A stretch of DNA of 64,000 nucleotides from the NCBI GenBank assembly GCA_963790545.1, contig CAWBPA010000020.1, positions 124,001-188,000 of the forward strand. The letters run 5' to 3'. Of the stretch, positions 53,475-63,113 are shown piece by piece. A model generated the notes under the pieces. The model ran no database searches. It had not been told where the DNA came from and saw nothing but the letters and a program-made list of their open reading frames with translations. The number at the start of each line of letters is the position of its first letter. Position 1 is the stretch's first letter. The position numbers and the translations under genes were made by a program. Origin of the DNA: DATBJG01 sp963790545. Its GTDB lineage: Bacteria > Acidobacteriota > Vicinamibacteria > Vicinamibacterales > JAMQPK01.

Positions 53475-54884
53475 TCAATGTTTAGTGGCCGGAAGGGTCA
53501 TCCGAAACGTGCAGCCCGTCCCATTCCCGCGCTGCAGGCTGAGCTCTCCGCCATTGACCTCGACCACCCACTTGGCAATCGACAAGCCCAGCCCTGCGCC
53601 GCTGACCTCGCCCGACGCTGCTCGGTGCTCGCGGTAATACCGGTCAAAGATCAGGGACGGCGATTCCGCCCCAATTCCAGGCCCGTTGTCGCTGACGTCC
53701 AGAACCGCGCCGCCAGGCGATTCCGCAGCCCGTATTGAAATCTGCCCGCCAACGGGTGAGTACTTGATTGCGTTATCGACGAGGTTGATCAACGCCTGGC
53801 GAAGCATGACCCGGTCACCCAAACACCGGGGCGCACCCGAAGCCTCGATGCGGATCGATTGCTGCTTTTCCTCGGCCAGCACACCGAGGTGCGAGACGAC
53901 ATTCTCGGCCAGCTCACGCAGATCGATCGCTTCGACGGCAAGTTTCGTATGGCCGGTCTCGGCGCGCGAGAGCACCAGCAGCCGATCCACGAGACCCGTC
54001 AGACGATCGACCTCCTCGAGCATGCTGCCGATGATGCTGCGATACGCTTCGTCGCTCCGCCTCTCGCGCAGGCCAACCTCTCCAACGCTTCGGATGGCCG
54101 TCAACGGTGTTCTCAATTCGTGGGAGACGTCCGCCGTGAATCGCCGCATCTGCTCGAACGACGCCCCGAGCCTGCCCAGTGTTTCGTTGAACACCGTGGC
54201 CAGGCGTCCCATCTCATCTTCAGGATTGTCCACCGGCAATCGATCGCTCAAACGCTCGGCTGTGATCGTCCGGGCGTGGTCAGTCATGCGCTCGATTGGA
54301 TCAAGGGCGCGACGCGCCAGCACGTAGCCGCCAAGGCCGGCCACCGCCACGGCCACGGGCAAGCCAAAAAGGAGGATGAGCACCAGGTCGCTCAGTTGGG
54401 CGCGCATGCGCTCTTCTGACCGAGCCACCTGAATGATGATGCGCGCATCGCTGATCGCGCCCCGTCGCGCCAGAAAATCGCCACGCCGCGTCAGGATTCG
54501 CATGGGCACGGTCTCGGTGGGAATCGACACGATCCCCTCGGTCGCCAGCGTGGGGTCACCGGGAAGGGAACGCCGCATGGCTTCCGAATTGCGAAAGAGC
54601 AGCTCGGAGCCGTCGCCGCTCCACACCTGTACCCACGGCAGGCCTTCTTCGGGCACGAGCCGTTCCGGCTCGTTCATCATGATCGTGCCGTCAGACGTCT
54701 GGTACAGGCTCGCGGCAGCCCAAACAAAATCCTGTCGGAGCTGTTGATTGAACGATTCAGAGAGGCTGCGGTTGACGAACACGTACACGGCAAAGACGTA
54801 CACGCCGAGCACGACGACCATGGCGGCAAGGTACCAGAGCGTCAACCGCACGCGCACGCTGTGGGACCGCCACCATTGGTTCAT
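53475..54884 (-). CDS. Two-component sensor histidine kinase
   Basis: A 469-residue membrane kinase: helix at residues 12-32, a periplasmic sensor domain of about 120 residues, a second helix (VLILLFGLPVAVAVAGLGGYVL, about 165-185), HAMP linker, HisKA with the phosphorylated His in FTADVSHELRTPL (about 255) and HATPase with NLVDNAIKYS and DNGPGIG boxes. The periplasmic signal is unknown. Its regulator gene lies directly upstream (54988-55670), separated by a palindromic word array, and a DNA ligase gene follows. Confidence 0.93.
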   Translation of the reverse strand: MNQWWRSHSVRVRLTLWYLAAMVVVLGVYVFAVYVFVNRSLSESFNQQLRQDFVWAAASLYQTSDGTIMMNEPERLVPEEGLPWVQVWSGDGSELLFRNSEAMRRSLPGDPTLATEGIVSIPTETVPMRILTRRGDFLARRGAISDARIIIQVARSEERMRAQLSDLVLILLFGLPVAVAVAGLGGYVLARRALDPIERMTDHARTITAERLSDRLPVDNPEDEMGRLATVFNETLGRLGASFEQMRRFTADVSHELRTPLTAIRSVGEVGLRERRSDEAYRSIIGSMLEEVDRLTGLVDRLLVLSRAETGHTKLAVEAIDLRELAENVVSHLGVLAEEKQQSIRIEASGAPRCLGDRVMLRQALINLVDNAIKYSPVGGQISIRAAESPGGAVLDVSDNGPGIGAESPSLIFDRYYREHRAASGEVSGAGLGLSIAKWVVEVNGGELSLQRGNGTGCTFRMTLPATKH

Positions 54885-54987
54885 AAAAGAAAGTTGAGAA
54901 GTTCAAAGGTTAAAGTGCAAAGTAAGTTCAAAGTGACTTTGTCACTTAGTTATCCACTTTGAACTTTGAACTTTGCACTTCTTTCTG
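54885..54987. repeat. AAGTTCAAAGT palindromic word array between regulator and kinase genes
   Basis: Left arm gttcaaaggttaaagtgcaaag, right arm ctttgaactttgaactttgcac, perfect or near-perfect complements. It lies inside the two-component operon. Confidence 0.75.
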
Positions 54988-55670
54988 TCAGGGTTCTCCC
55001 TCGCGGATCATGAACCCTACGCCCCTGACGGTGTGGATCAATTTGACCGACTGGTCACATCCACTTTCCTGCGAAGCCTGGCAATGTGGACGTCAATCAC
55101 GTTGTCGAGCGGCGTCGTCCGCGCCGTTTCCTTCCAGACTTCGCGTGCCAGAGCCTCCCGCGAGACGACCTGGCCCTGATGGCGCAGCAAGTATTCGAGC
55201 AGCTCGAACTCGCGGACCGTCAGGTCGACGGTCTCCCCGGAGCGGGCGACTTTTCGCGTCACCAGGTCGAGCTCGAGATCGCTCACCGCCAGGCGACGCG
55301 CCTCGGCCACGCGGCCGCGACGCACCAGGGCACGGATTCGTGCGAGCACCTCCGCAAACGCGAAGGGCTTCACCAGGTAGTCGTCCGCTCCTCGATCCAG
55401 CCCCGTGACGCGATCTTCCAGCGTGTCGCGCGCTGTAAGGACAAGTACCGGCGTCTTCACCCCTCGCTCCCGGAGCGTCCCCAGAATGTGAAGCCCGTCA
55501 CGCCCCGGAAGCATCAGGTCCAGCAGGATGACGTCGAACTTTTCCGTGTTCAGACGAAAGAACGCACCCTCGCCGGTCCGCTCGACCACCACCTCGTATC
55601 GCTCGCCCTCGAGACCCTCTCGCAGGGCGTTCGCAACCTTCTGTTCGTCTTCGACGACAAGGACGCGCAT
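54988..55670 (-). CDS. OmpR/PhoB-family response regulator, one frame break
   Basis: Receiver domain with the phosphorylated Asp in DVILLDLMLPG (about residue 51) and Lys in DDYLVKPFAF, followed by a winged-helix DNA-binding domain (VREFELLEYLLRHQGQVVSREAL, NVIDVHIARLRRK). A base is missing near 55055 (gtg-gac), which would cut the protein short; the repaired end is KLIHTVRGVGFMIREGEP, the standard end of the family. It pairs with the kinase downstream. Confidence 0.92.
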
Positions 55671-55682
55671 CTTTCTCGGCTT

Positions 55683-55725
55683 TCGGTTCTCGGCTTTAGA
55701 CTTTAGGCTTTAGGGGCGAACTATG
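55683..55725. repeat. CTTTAGG word array before the response regulator gene
   Basis: Words tcggctttagactttaggctttagg in the gap between regulator and PIN genes, of the same dialect as 28303-28343 and 46517-46618; it reaches the PIN gene stop. Confidence 0.6.
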
Positions 55726-56132
55726 AACCCGGCGCTTGATGCCGCTCTCGACAGTTTCTCGTCGAAGCACACAAACGCCCGGCGCTTGGGCCGCTCGCGG
55801 CACCAGACTAGCGCCGCCGCAAGTTGCAGCGCGTCGGCCGCCCGGACACCATACTCATCCGGAAGTCCTTCGGCCAGCGCACGAACTCTTTCAGATGGGA
55901 GCATTTCATCCCATGAGCTGCGAAGCTGGTTCAGAAGCCTCACGGCGGTCGTGCGCTGTGCGCTGGTCAGGTCACCCTCTCGTACGAGCCGGGCGAACGC
56001 GCTTCGCGCCTCAACGGGCGTACCCCACCACACGACCATTTTCCGGAGCTCTGCGAGTAACTTCCGCCCGGAGGCGCTCGCGGGCTGAGGGCAGCACAGC
56101 GACACGATCCCACTCGCATCCCAGAATCCCAC
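55710..56132 (-). CDS. PIN-domain toxin (VapC-like)
   Basis: A 140-residue PIN ribonuclease. Acidic residues fit the active site: Asp in FWDASGIVSL (about 5), Glu in GTPVEARSAF (about 42), Asp in RAADALQLAAAL (about 99) and Asp in FVCFDEKLSRAA (about 124). The GTG start lies 2 bp after the stop of the preceding Phd-like gene, the typical toxin-antitoxin layout. Confidence 0.85.
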   Translation of the reverse strand: MGFWDASGIVSLCCPQPASASGRKLLAELRKMVVWWGTPVEARSAFARLVREGDLTSAQRTTAVRLLNQLRSSWDEMLPSERVRALAEGLPDEYGVRAADALQLAAALVWCRERPKRRAFVCFDEKLSRAASSAGFIVRP

Positions 56133-56134
56133 GC

Positions 56135-56449
56135 TCAGCGCTCCTCACGATCCTTGCTCAGTGCGTCCACCGCCTTCCGCAGCGTGAGCCGGCCACGCCG
56201 CCGCTTCCAGAACGACGTTGGCAAGGGCCGCTCCGCCTTACGCATCAAACCAGCAGCGACCAAGGTCGACTCCCCATCCGCGTCCTCGTCCACCGTCAAG
56301 GGAACGATCTTGGCGATAGGCCGCTGGCGATCCCGCACAACAATCTCTTCGCCGGCACGGACCTCTCTCAAATACTGCGTCAGCCGATTCCTCAGGTCGG
56401 CGATGTTCGTACTGCGCACTGGACCCTCCAATGTGCCTATCATAGCCAT
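56135..56449 (-). CDS. Phd/YefM-type antitoxin
   Basis: A small protein with an N-terminal Phd/YefM DNA-binding fold (STNIADLRNRLTQYLREV, EEIVVRDRQRPIAKIVPL) and a basic C-terminus (FWKRRRGRLTLRKAVDAL) that should wrap the PIN toxin. It would repress its own operon and neutralise the toxin. Starts at 56449 or 56443 (ATG) or a GTG at 56419 are possible; the fold begins near VRSTNIADL. The gene precedes the PIN gene by 2 bp. Confidence 0.82.
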   Translation of the reverse strand: MAMIGTLEGPVRSTNIADLRNRLTQYLREVRAGEEIVVRDRQRPIAKIVPLTVDEDADGESTLVAAGLMRKAERPLPTSFWKRRRGRLTLRKAVDALSKDREER

Positions 56450-56610
56450 ATCGAGTCGGCCTGACCACTCACGCATGAATGAGGGGCGTTCCCTTCTTAA
56501 CTTCCGTTGCGACACAGCCAGTTGTCTTGCGCCGCAGGTGTCTGTACGCAAGAAAGCCCGCCCCGGCATTGACCGGAGCGGGCTTCTGAATTTCTACCGT
56601 TGTCACTGGC

Positions 56611-56666
56611 GCGGGGCTTGAAAGCCCCGCGCTACTCGTCACTTGTCACTCGTCACTAGTCACTGC
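56611..56666. repeat. GCGGGGCTT hairpin repeat plus CGTCACT words downstream of the TonB receptor
   Basis: Hairpin gcggggctt/aagccccgc with flank gctac (56611-56635), followed by tandem cgtcacttgtcactcgtcact words to 56666, immediately before the receptor stop. Confidence 0.7.
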
Positions 56667-56667
56667 C

Positions 56668-59600
56668 CTAGAAGTCGAACTGCGCGCTCAACTTGAATAT
56701 CCGCGGGAGAAGGATCTGCTGCGGCGTTCGCCAAGCCGCACCGAATGTCACGTTCTCCTGTATCACAGAGTTGGAATTGAGCACGTTGTAGAAGTCGAAG
56801 TTCACGCTCGTCCGCGTCGTGTTCAACCGGAAGAGCTTCGACACGCGAAGGTCCAGCTGGGTCATCCGCTCGACGAACAGGTCTCCAGCCTCGACGATGT
56901 TGAAGAACCTGGCATTCGGACCGCTGCTGTACGCACGTCCGAGCGTCGTCGAGGCAGCGGGAGTCGCAGCAAGCGCGCTCAGGCTGTTCCCGCCCGTGCT
57001 CAGCGTGGGTTGACTGGACCCGGCCAGGGCCTGGAACGTCCCGCTGACGTTGACGTCAAACTTGGGAATCGTGTAGGCCACCAGACCCTGATATGAACTC
57101 CGCCACCCGTGGTTCTGTTTGCAGCGCTCCAGGGTCCTCGCCGCAATCGTAAACGCACGCTGGTTGGTCACAGGATTCGCAGGGTTGCCATTGAAGTTGG
57201 TGTGGTGGAGCGTTTCGGGCAGTGCCGCAACAACCCCGCAGTCGTCGGTGATCACGCGCCCGCTTCCGCCTCCGGCCTGGAAGATGAGACCGTTCTGGAG
57301 GCGTGCGTTCACTCCAACGCTGAAGGCGTTGTATATCTCGGTCTGATCCCCGTAATTCTTGGAGAGTGTCACGAAGTTGTTCTGAGGCCTTGCGAACGCG
57401 GCCTGCGTTAGATCGAAAGCGGTCAACTGGTAGCCCCCACCATTCGGCAACCTCGCATCGGTCGGGGCCGTGATGGTGAACTGCGTGTAGTCCTCAGGTC
57501 CGACGTTCCTGTCGTCCATCGTCCGGAAGTTGCCGTACCACCGCCGGGCGTATTGCACGTCGAGCGAAAGACGTGGCATGAGCTCGTGCTGCACGCCCGT
57601 CGTGAACTCCCAGTTGTAGAACCGTACCCCCCAGCCATTCAGCACGTCTGGATCGTAGGTGGTCCCGGGTACCACCGTCCCGAAGATGGCCGCATTTACC
57701 AGAGCACCGCACTCGCCGTTTGCCTGATAGTTCACCAGGTCGCAATCCGGGGCAAAGTCCCCGTCCGCATCGCCCCAGGTGCGAGTCGTGCTGGTAATCA
57801 GACGGTTGATCGGATTTGGCGCATCGGACAACGCCCCGGTCGTCCCCAGGCCTTCCAGATACTTGTTGAGCGTGACCTTGAGCGCCGTTTTCCCGTTGCC
57901 GAACAGATCGTAGGTCGCACCTAGCTTCGGGGTGATGTCTTTCAAGCCGTAGTTTTCGATCTTGTCGTAGCGCACGTTGAGGTTTGGCGCCAGGAGCGTT
58001 GGGGCGATTGCCTGCTCAGGGAAGCTGTTTGCGAAGTTGTCGAAGCGAATCCCACCGGCGAGCGTCCAACGGCCCACCGTCCATTTGTCTTGCGCGAAGA
58101 ACCCCAGGTCCCGATCCACGTTCACCTCGACGGTTCTTGGCGTAATCCGGTATGTGAGCTGAGTGGGGTTGCCATTAGCGAAATTGAAGAAGTAATCGGT
58201 CGTGGGGCTTGTATAGGAGGTATTCTCGTGATGCCCGTAGGCGTTGTTGAAGCCGACCTTGAACACATGGGCACCCGTGATGTACGACATCGCGGCCCGA
58301 TAGTGGATGTTCCAGTTCCACGAGTTGTTGTAGCCGTTCGCACCGGTGGTGGCCCGGTAACTCAGACTCCCGCCAGTGGCCAACGACGGGTTGTCGAGTA
58401 CCCCGGTAATACCCGGTGCGATCGCGCTTACGTTGTCCCCCTTACCCGTCTGAAGGTGCATGCCGCCCCACCGCTCGACGCGGTGAATCGCGCTCGCCTC
58501 GAGCAGGACCCGGTTGCTGAGCGGGCTGTTCCAGTCCATCTGAATGAACCGCTGCACGGGGAACCGCCGATCGACCGACGCTTCGGGTGCGGTTGTCGCC
58601 GAGATTTGGTTCGGACAGCTGCAAAGCGCCTCGTAGTCGTACGTCAGACCAAACTTGTTCCTTGTGCTGGCCTGCCACGTGAGGCGCGCCTGATACATCG
58701 TCTGGTCCTGGTGGATGACGGCTTGCTGACCGTTGCTGACATAGCGGATTGCGTTCAGGTTGTTCGCGTTCGCGTTGTGGAACATCCCAGGGACGTAGTT
58801 ATCCGCGTACAGGTACCGTCCCGAAATGAAGAACCACACTTTGTCACGCACGATCGGCCCGCCGGCTCCAGGGTTGAAGTCGCCGTTCCCCTTGATTCGA
58901 GGCGCGGCGGTCAGCCCTCGAGCCTGGACATCTGATCCCGTGAAGTTGTCGCCTGCCAAATCCTCGTTCGTGAAACCGGCGAAAATCGTGCCGGCAAACC
59001 GGTTGCCGCCGTCGCGCGGGATGAAGTTGATCCGCACGCCACCGGTCGCAGCCTGCGCGTCCACACCCGAGACGTCAATGGCAAACTCCGCCATGCCGGT
59101 CGCGTTCGGTACCGCGCCGCCGCCCCAGCCACCGCCGATCATCGTGCTCAGCGCCACGCCGTTGACCATCATGCGCTGATCCGATTGCCGGCTGCCGTTG
59201 TACTCGAGCGATGCGACTTCCTGGACGACCGAACCGCCAACATCCGGAGTATTGGCTCCCCCTCGTCTGACACCAGGAATCAGCACGCCCGTCGTGAAGG
59301 GGTTTCGCGCGTTCGGAATCGCTGTGAGGACCTCCTGATCGATCACAACTTGCCGAGTCGTACTCTGCACGTCCACGACCGGTGTTTCGCCCGAGCACCG
59401 TGATGGTTTCTTCGAGCGCGCCAACGCGCATGTCAGCGTTGATCGTGACGACGGCTGTCCCGGTCAGCACGACTCCCTCGCGCCTGACGGTCGCGAATCC
59501 CGTGAGCGTGAACGTCACCGTGTAATCACCAGGCCGCAGGTCCGGGATTTGGTAGCGCCCATTCCCGTCAGTCACCGTCGTCCTGACCTTCTCGATCAAG

Positions 59601-59748
59601 ACAGGACTGGCGGCCTCGACGGTCACGCCCGGCAGCACGGCGCCTGACGTATCCTGAACCAAATCCCGCCAGCGTGGCCTGAGCCGACGCAATCGTCGGC
59701 ACGAGCACCACGCCCGCGAGCACCAACAGTACGAGAGCAAATTTACGC
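56668..59748 (-). CDS. TonB-dependent receptor with carboxypeptidase-like N-terminal domain (Oar-like), two frame breaks
   Basis: An outer-membrane beta-barrel of about 1025 residues. A signal peptide (MRKFALVLLVLAGVVLVPTIASAQA) is followed by a CarboxypepD_reg-like domain (GVTVEAASPVLIEKVRTTVTDGNGRYQIPDLRPGDYTV), a plug (VVDVQSTTRQVVIDQEVLTAIPNARNPF) and a long barrel ending in an aromatic residue (FKLSAQFDF). A base is missing near 59690 and one is extra near 59400; family sequence continues across both. No partner or substrate gene lies nearby. A near-consensus promoter stands about 110 bp upstream. Confidence 0.9.
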
Positions 59749-60114
59749 ATGACGCGTCTCCTCCACATCAAGCCGGAACACAAGAGCGACCACAATGATT
59801 GGCCGCGACAACTTCGGGACTGCTCAAGGAAGTTAAGTTTTGTGATGGAATGCGGCCCTTTTTATACTTTGAGCGGAGGGCCCAGTCAACAGCATTCCCG
59901 TCCTCACCGATCCAAAAAAATAGATCACGCACGCGATCCAAGAACCTAGATTTGGCTCGACGAAAATCCGGGGATCCGAATTCGCCGCGGCGCAAAACCA
60001 GGCATTTCCCTGAAACAAATGCAAACTGAGCTGAGATGGCTGGAATGACTGCAAGAGGCAGTCCGTCAGCAGTTTTCGGCCGCCACTGCGGATGAGCTGA
60101 TTTGAAATCTGTTC
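59749..60114. other. Intergenic region between TonB receptor and MetE-like genes
   Basis: 366 bases without a supported gene. They hold the receptor promoter (59861-59889) and are AT-richer than surroundings. Apart from this promoter I see no repeat or other site. Confidence 0.6.
59861..59889 (-). promoter_or_regulatory. Near-consensus sigma-70 promoter of the TonB receptor gene
   Basis: On the minus strand TTGACT (59889-59884) and TATAAA (59866-59861) are separated by exactly 17 bp. Transcription would begin near 59854, leaving a leader of about 105 nt. Confidence 0.7.
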
Positions 60115-61116
60115 CTACTCCCCGAGTTCCTTGCGCACGAGGCGTGAGCCATCCACCATGGCCGTCAGCTTCGCGGAGGCGACCTCCCTCGGCAGATGCA
60201 CCAGGCCGCAGTCGGGATTAATCACCAGGCGTGCAGCCGGAACAATTTTCAGCGCGCGCCTGATGCGGTCGGCGACGAAGCCAGGCGACTCGATATCGTG
60301 ATTCTTGACGTCAATCACGCCGAGGCCGAGCGCAAACGGAACTTTGTGCTGGGCAAACAGATGCAGATCCTCATCGCCGCGCCGCGCGAACTCGAGCGAC
60401 AGCTGATGAACCCGGGCCTCGAGGATCGCGGGGAACAGATAGCTGTAGTCGCCCGCCCATGCCGGCTTCCCGTATCGATTGCCGTAGCAGATGTGCAGGC
60501 TGATGTTCGCGTCAACGCCTTCGACCATCGCATTGATCGCACGCACGGCCCACGGAATATCTTCGGCAAACCCGGAATAGTAAGGCTCGTCGATTTGCAG
60601 CTCCGTAGCGCCCGCCCTCACCAGCTCGCGCAATTCGAAGTTCAACGCACGGGCAACGTCGAGCGCAAACACATCCTCCGACGAGGCATACGCGTTGCGA
60701 ATGCGCTTGACGAGGGCATGAGGCCCGGTCAGGGCAATCTTCGGGCGGTGGCTCGTGAACCGTCGCAGGAATTTCACCTCGTCGACGAGACCGAGCGAGC
60801 CGGTTGCCGGCTTCGACCGTGCGATCGCCTCGTAGAAATCGTAATAGAAGCGCTTGGATCCGAGGTCGACCTGCACGCCCGGGAGGCGCTCGGCAAAGTA
60901 GTCGATGAAGTTATCGCGCTGCAGCTCACCGTCGGAAATGATGTCCACACCGGCCACTTCCATGTCCTTGATGGCCGCCTTGCGTGCGCTGTCGTACATC
61001 TCATCGAGATCGTGCCGACTGACACGCCGCTGAAGGTAGTCGTTCTTCGCGCGCTCGAGCCACGCGGGCATGGAATAGCTGCCGATCACTGCAGTAGGAA
61101 GAAGGGGAAGAGTCAT
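60115..61116 (-). CDS. MetE-C-like cobalamin-independent methionine synthase family protein
   Basis: A 333-residue single-barrel protein related to the catalytic half of MetE. Metal ligands are visible as SLHICYGN (His and Cys), the DEPYYSGF Glu and INPDCGLVHLPR (Cys). The N-terminus MTLPLLPTAVIGSYSMPAWL matches the family. Such short proteins may transfer methyl groups to homocysteine or related thiols from simpler donors than MetE; its true donor is unknown. It has no overlap with neighbours. Confidence 0.86.
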   Translation of the reverse strand: MTLPLLPTAVIGSYSMPAWLERAKNDYLQRRVSRHDLDEMYDSARKAAIKDMEVAGVDIISDGELQRDNFIDYFAERLPGVQVDLGSKRFYYDFYEAIARSKPATGSLGLVDEVKFLRRFTSHRPKIALTGPHALVKRIRNAYASSEDVFALDVARALNFELRELVRAGATELQIDEPYYSGFAEDIPWAVRAINAMVEGVDANISLHICYGNRYGKPAWAGDYSYLFPAILEARVHQLSLEFARRGDEDLHLFAQHKVPFALGLGVIDVKNHDIESPGFVADRIRRALKIVPAARLVINPDCGLVHLPREVASAKLTAMVDGSRLVRKELGE

Positions 61117-61120
61117 GCGA

Positions 61121-61255
61121 GTTCTCAGTTTTCAGATCTCAGTTTTCAGTCTATAGCGTTCATCGTTGAGGACGCAGAGCACGCAGAGAAGATTCCTTAA
61201 TGGATGGTCCCTTTGCGACCTCCGCGTGCCCCTGCGTCCTCGGCGATCAAATGAT
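61121..61255. repeat. CAGTTTTCAG words followed by ACGCAGAG/CCTCCGCG words
   Basis: Two dialects in a row: agttctcagttttcag words (61121-61155) and then gacgcagagcacgcagag with a complementary right part cctgcgtcctcggcg, in the gap upstream of the MetE-like gene. Confidence 0.65.
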
Positions 61256-61287
61256 CCCGGCTTTCTCAACTGACCACTGGCCACTAT

Positions 61288-62770
61288 CTAAGCTCGTTGA
61301 GTCGTGTGCAAAATGCTCGTCCGCGAACCTGGACGATACTTGTACGGCGTAAAGTGCACATCGTACCCCGCGCGGCGTCCGACCGCGCGCAGGAGCGCGC
61401 CGTTGACCCAGGTCACGACCGATCCGTCCAGCTTGCCCGGACCCCGGAACCCCTGACGGTATTCTTCCATGCCGGCCACAAAAATGTCCTGCACTTGCAG
61501 GCTGCCCCGTGGATGCAGGAGCGGCAGCGTGTTGGCGAAGCTCTCGGCGGCTCCCCGCGACACATGAAATCTGACATCGTCTGGCGCCTCGGCCAGCAGG
61601 TCGTCCAAGTGTACTCGCGTCAACCCGGGGGGCACGTGGTCCTCGTCAACTTCGTCGAGCGCGCGCAGTCGTTCCTCGAGCTTGAGCGCGCCCCACACAC
61701 CGCGCCAGAACGCGACACCGCGCGCATGATCCTCCAACACGTCTGGACCAATCTCCAGCAGCCGGGAGACCAGTCCCGGCAACTCGGCGGCGTGTGATTC
61801 CGAAATCGGCAACCAGGCGATCGACCGCGGCGGCACCAAGATAGGCACGGGCTTCGACCAGGTACACGCGACCGTCGCGCCTTACCATTTCATCGAAGAT
61901 CAGGTTGTCGTAGACGTTTGTCAGGTGGACGTACAGAACCTTGAACCTGAGCGCGGGCAACGCTTTGAACGGGTTCAGCGCGTCCATTGCACGAGCTGCA
62001 CGAGCGGGGCATGTGCCCCGACTGCCGCCAAGGCACGCTCGAGCGTGAAGAGTGAGTAGTCGCCAAAGACGAACCGGACTCGAGAGTAGTAGCCGGCGCC
62101 GTGCTGATCGTCCAGGGCTTTGAACGCGTCCAGCCACAGCCTGGGCATGCTCGCCCGACCCCACACCAATTTCCAGACCGTAGATTTCCTGCGGCAGCTG
62201 ACCGTGTGCGTCCAAATCGCTCAGCAGACGCCAGAAGTCCGCCACCGTGTCGGCCACCGCCTGCGGATCGTTGGCATCAGACTTCCCGCCAGGGAGTGCC
62301 GCCTCGAAACCGCGTCCCGATGCCGACTCCCACTCGCCAACCCGCTCCCAGAACAGATGATTGAACCGCCAGATCAGACTCTCCCGAAACGGGCGGAAGT
62401 CATCGAGCACGATCCGATTGTTCTGCTCCTCGACAGACCCGATGGTCTTCAGCGCCCTGGCCAGACCATCCACCAGCCGCTCCGGGTCGGCTTGACGCAA
62501 ATCGATGGCAATTTCGGCCAACGGCAGCGGCCGTCCCTGCCCGTCGATCGCGCGACGGACGACGAGTGGTTCACGGAAATTGGCGCTGTACTGGAGCCAG
62601 TCGAGATGGACGCGCAAGGAGGCGAGCAGACGCGGATCGATGCCGTCTTTTTCAACGAGCGTCATCAGCGAGCCGGCCACGAGGCTCGTCAGCTCGGCCG
62701 GGCTCTTCTGAGGCCGGCCACTCGGTTTCGACCCCTTCGAGCGGGGTACGTGGTTAATGTGAAGGATCAC
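61288..62770 (-). CDS. Unrecognised protein, possibly MidA-like methyltransferase, three frame breaks
   Basis: Joined, the product is about 490 residues. An early part (LRVHLDWLQYSANFREPLVV, FRPFRESLIWRFNHLFWERV) is followed by IYGLEIGVG, RLWLDAFKALDDQHGAGYYSR and RFVFGDYS, which recall a SAM-binding strand and the SAM/MidA family, then FKVLYVHLTNVYDNLIF and a C-terminal part ending SRTSILHTTQRA. Frame changes lie near 62150, 61980 and 61820. It could be a real pseudogene, but several other breaks in this window are simple one-base errors, so I list it as one gene. The family call is weak. Confidence 0.55.
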
Positions 62771-63090
62771 CAGGAAGTCTCAAGGCTGAAGTCTGAAGTC
62801 TCAAGTGAAGTCTCAAGGCTCAACAAAGACGCTAACTTCTGACTTTCTTGAGACTTGAGACTTGAGCCTTGAGACTTTGAAAGCCTCGCCACTCTAACGG
62901 CTCATTTGCTGACCTGTCAATTTGAAGCGCAGATCTAAGGAGATCACGGGACGCGGATCGGCGCGGATCTCAGGGGATCACGGGACGCGGATCCGGGAAG
63001 TCTCAAGTTTGAAGTCTCAAGGCTCAACAAAAGACTCTAACTTCCGACTTTCTTCAGACTTGAGCCTTCAGCCTTGAGACTTTGAAGCCA
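62771..63090. repeat. Two AAGTCTCAAG palindromic arrays with an ATCCGCG array between
   Basis: In the 343-bp gap upstream of the FG-GAP gene, left and right arrays (62771-62885 and 62996-63090) each have aagtctcaag words and complementary cttgagact words, as at 23557. Between them (62940-62995) is a gatcacgggacgcggatc repeat, the reverse form of the word that occurs inside the FG-GAP gene. Confidence 0.75.
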
Positions 63091-63113
63091 CCCGAAGGCG
63101 GTAGAATCCGGCC

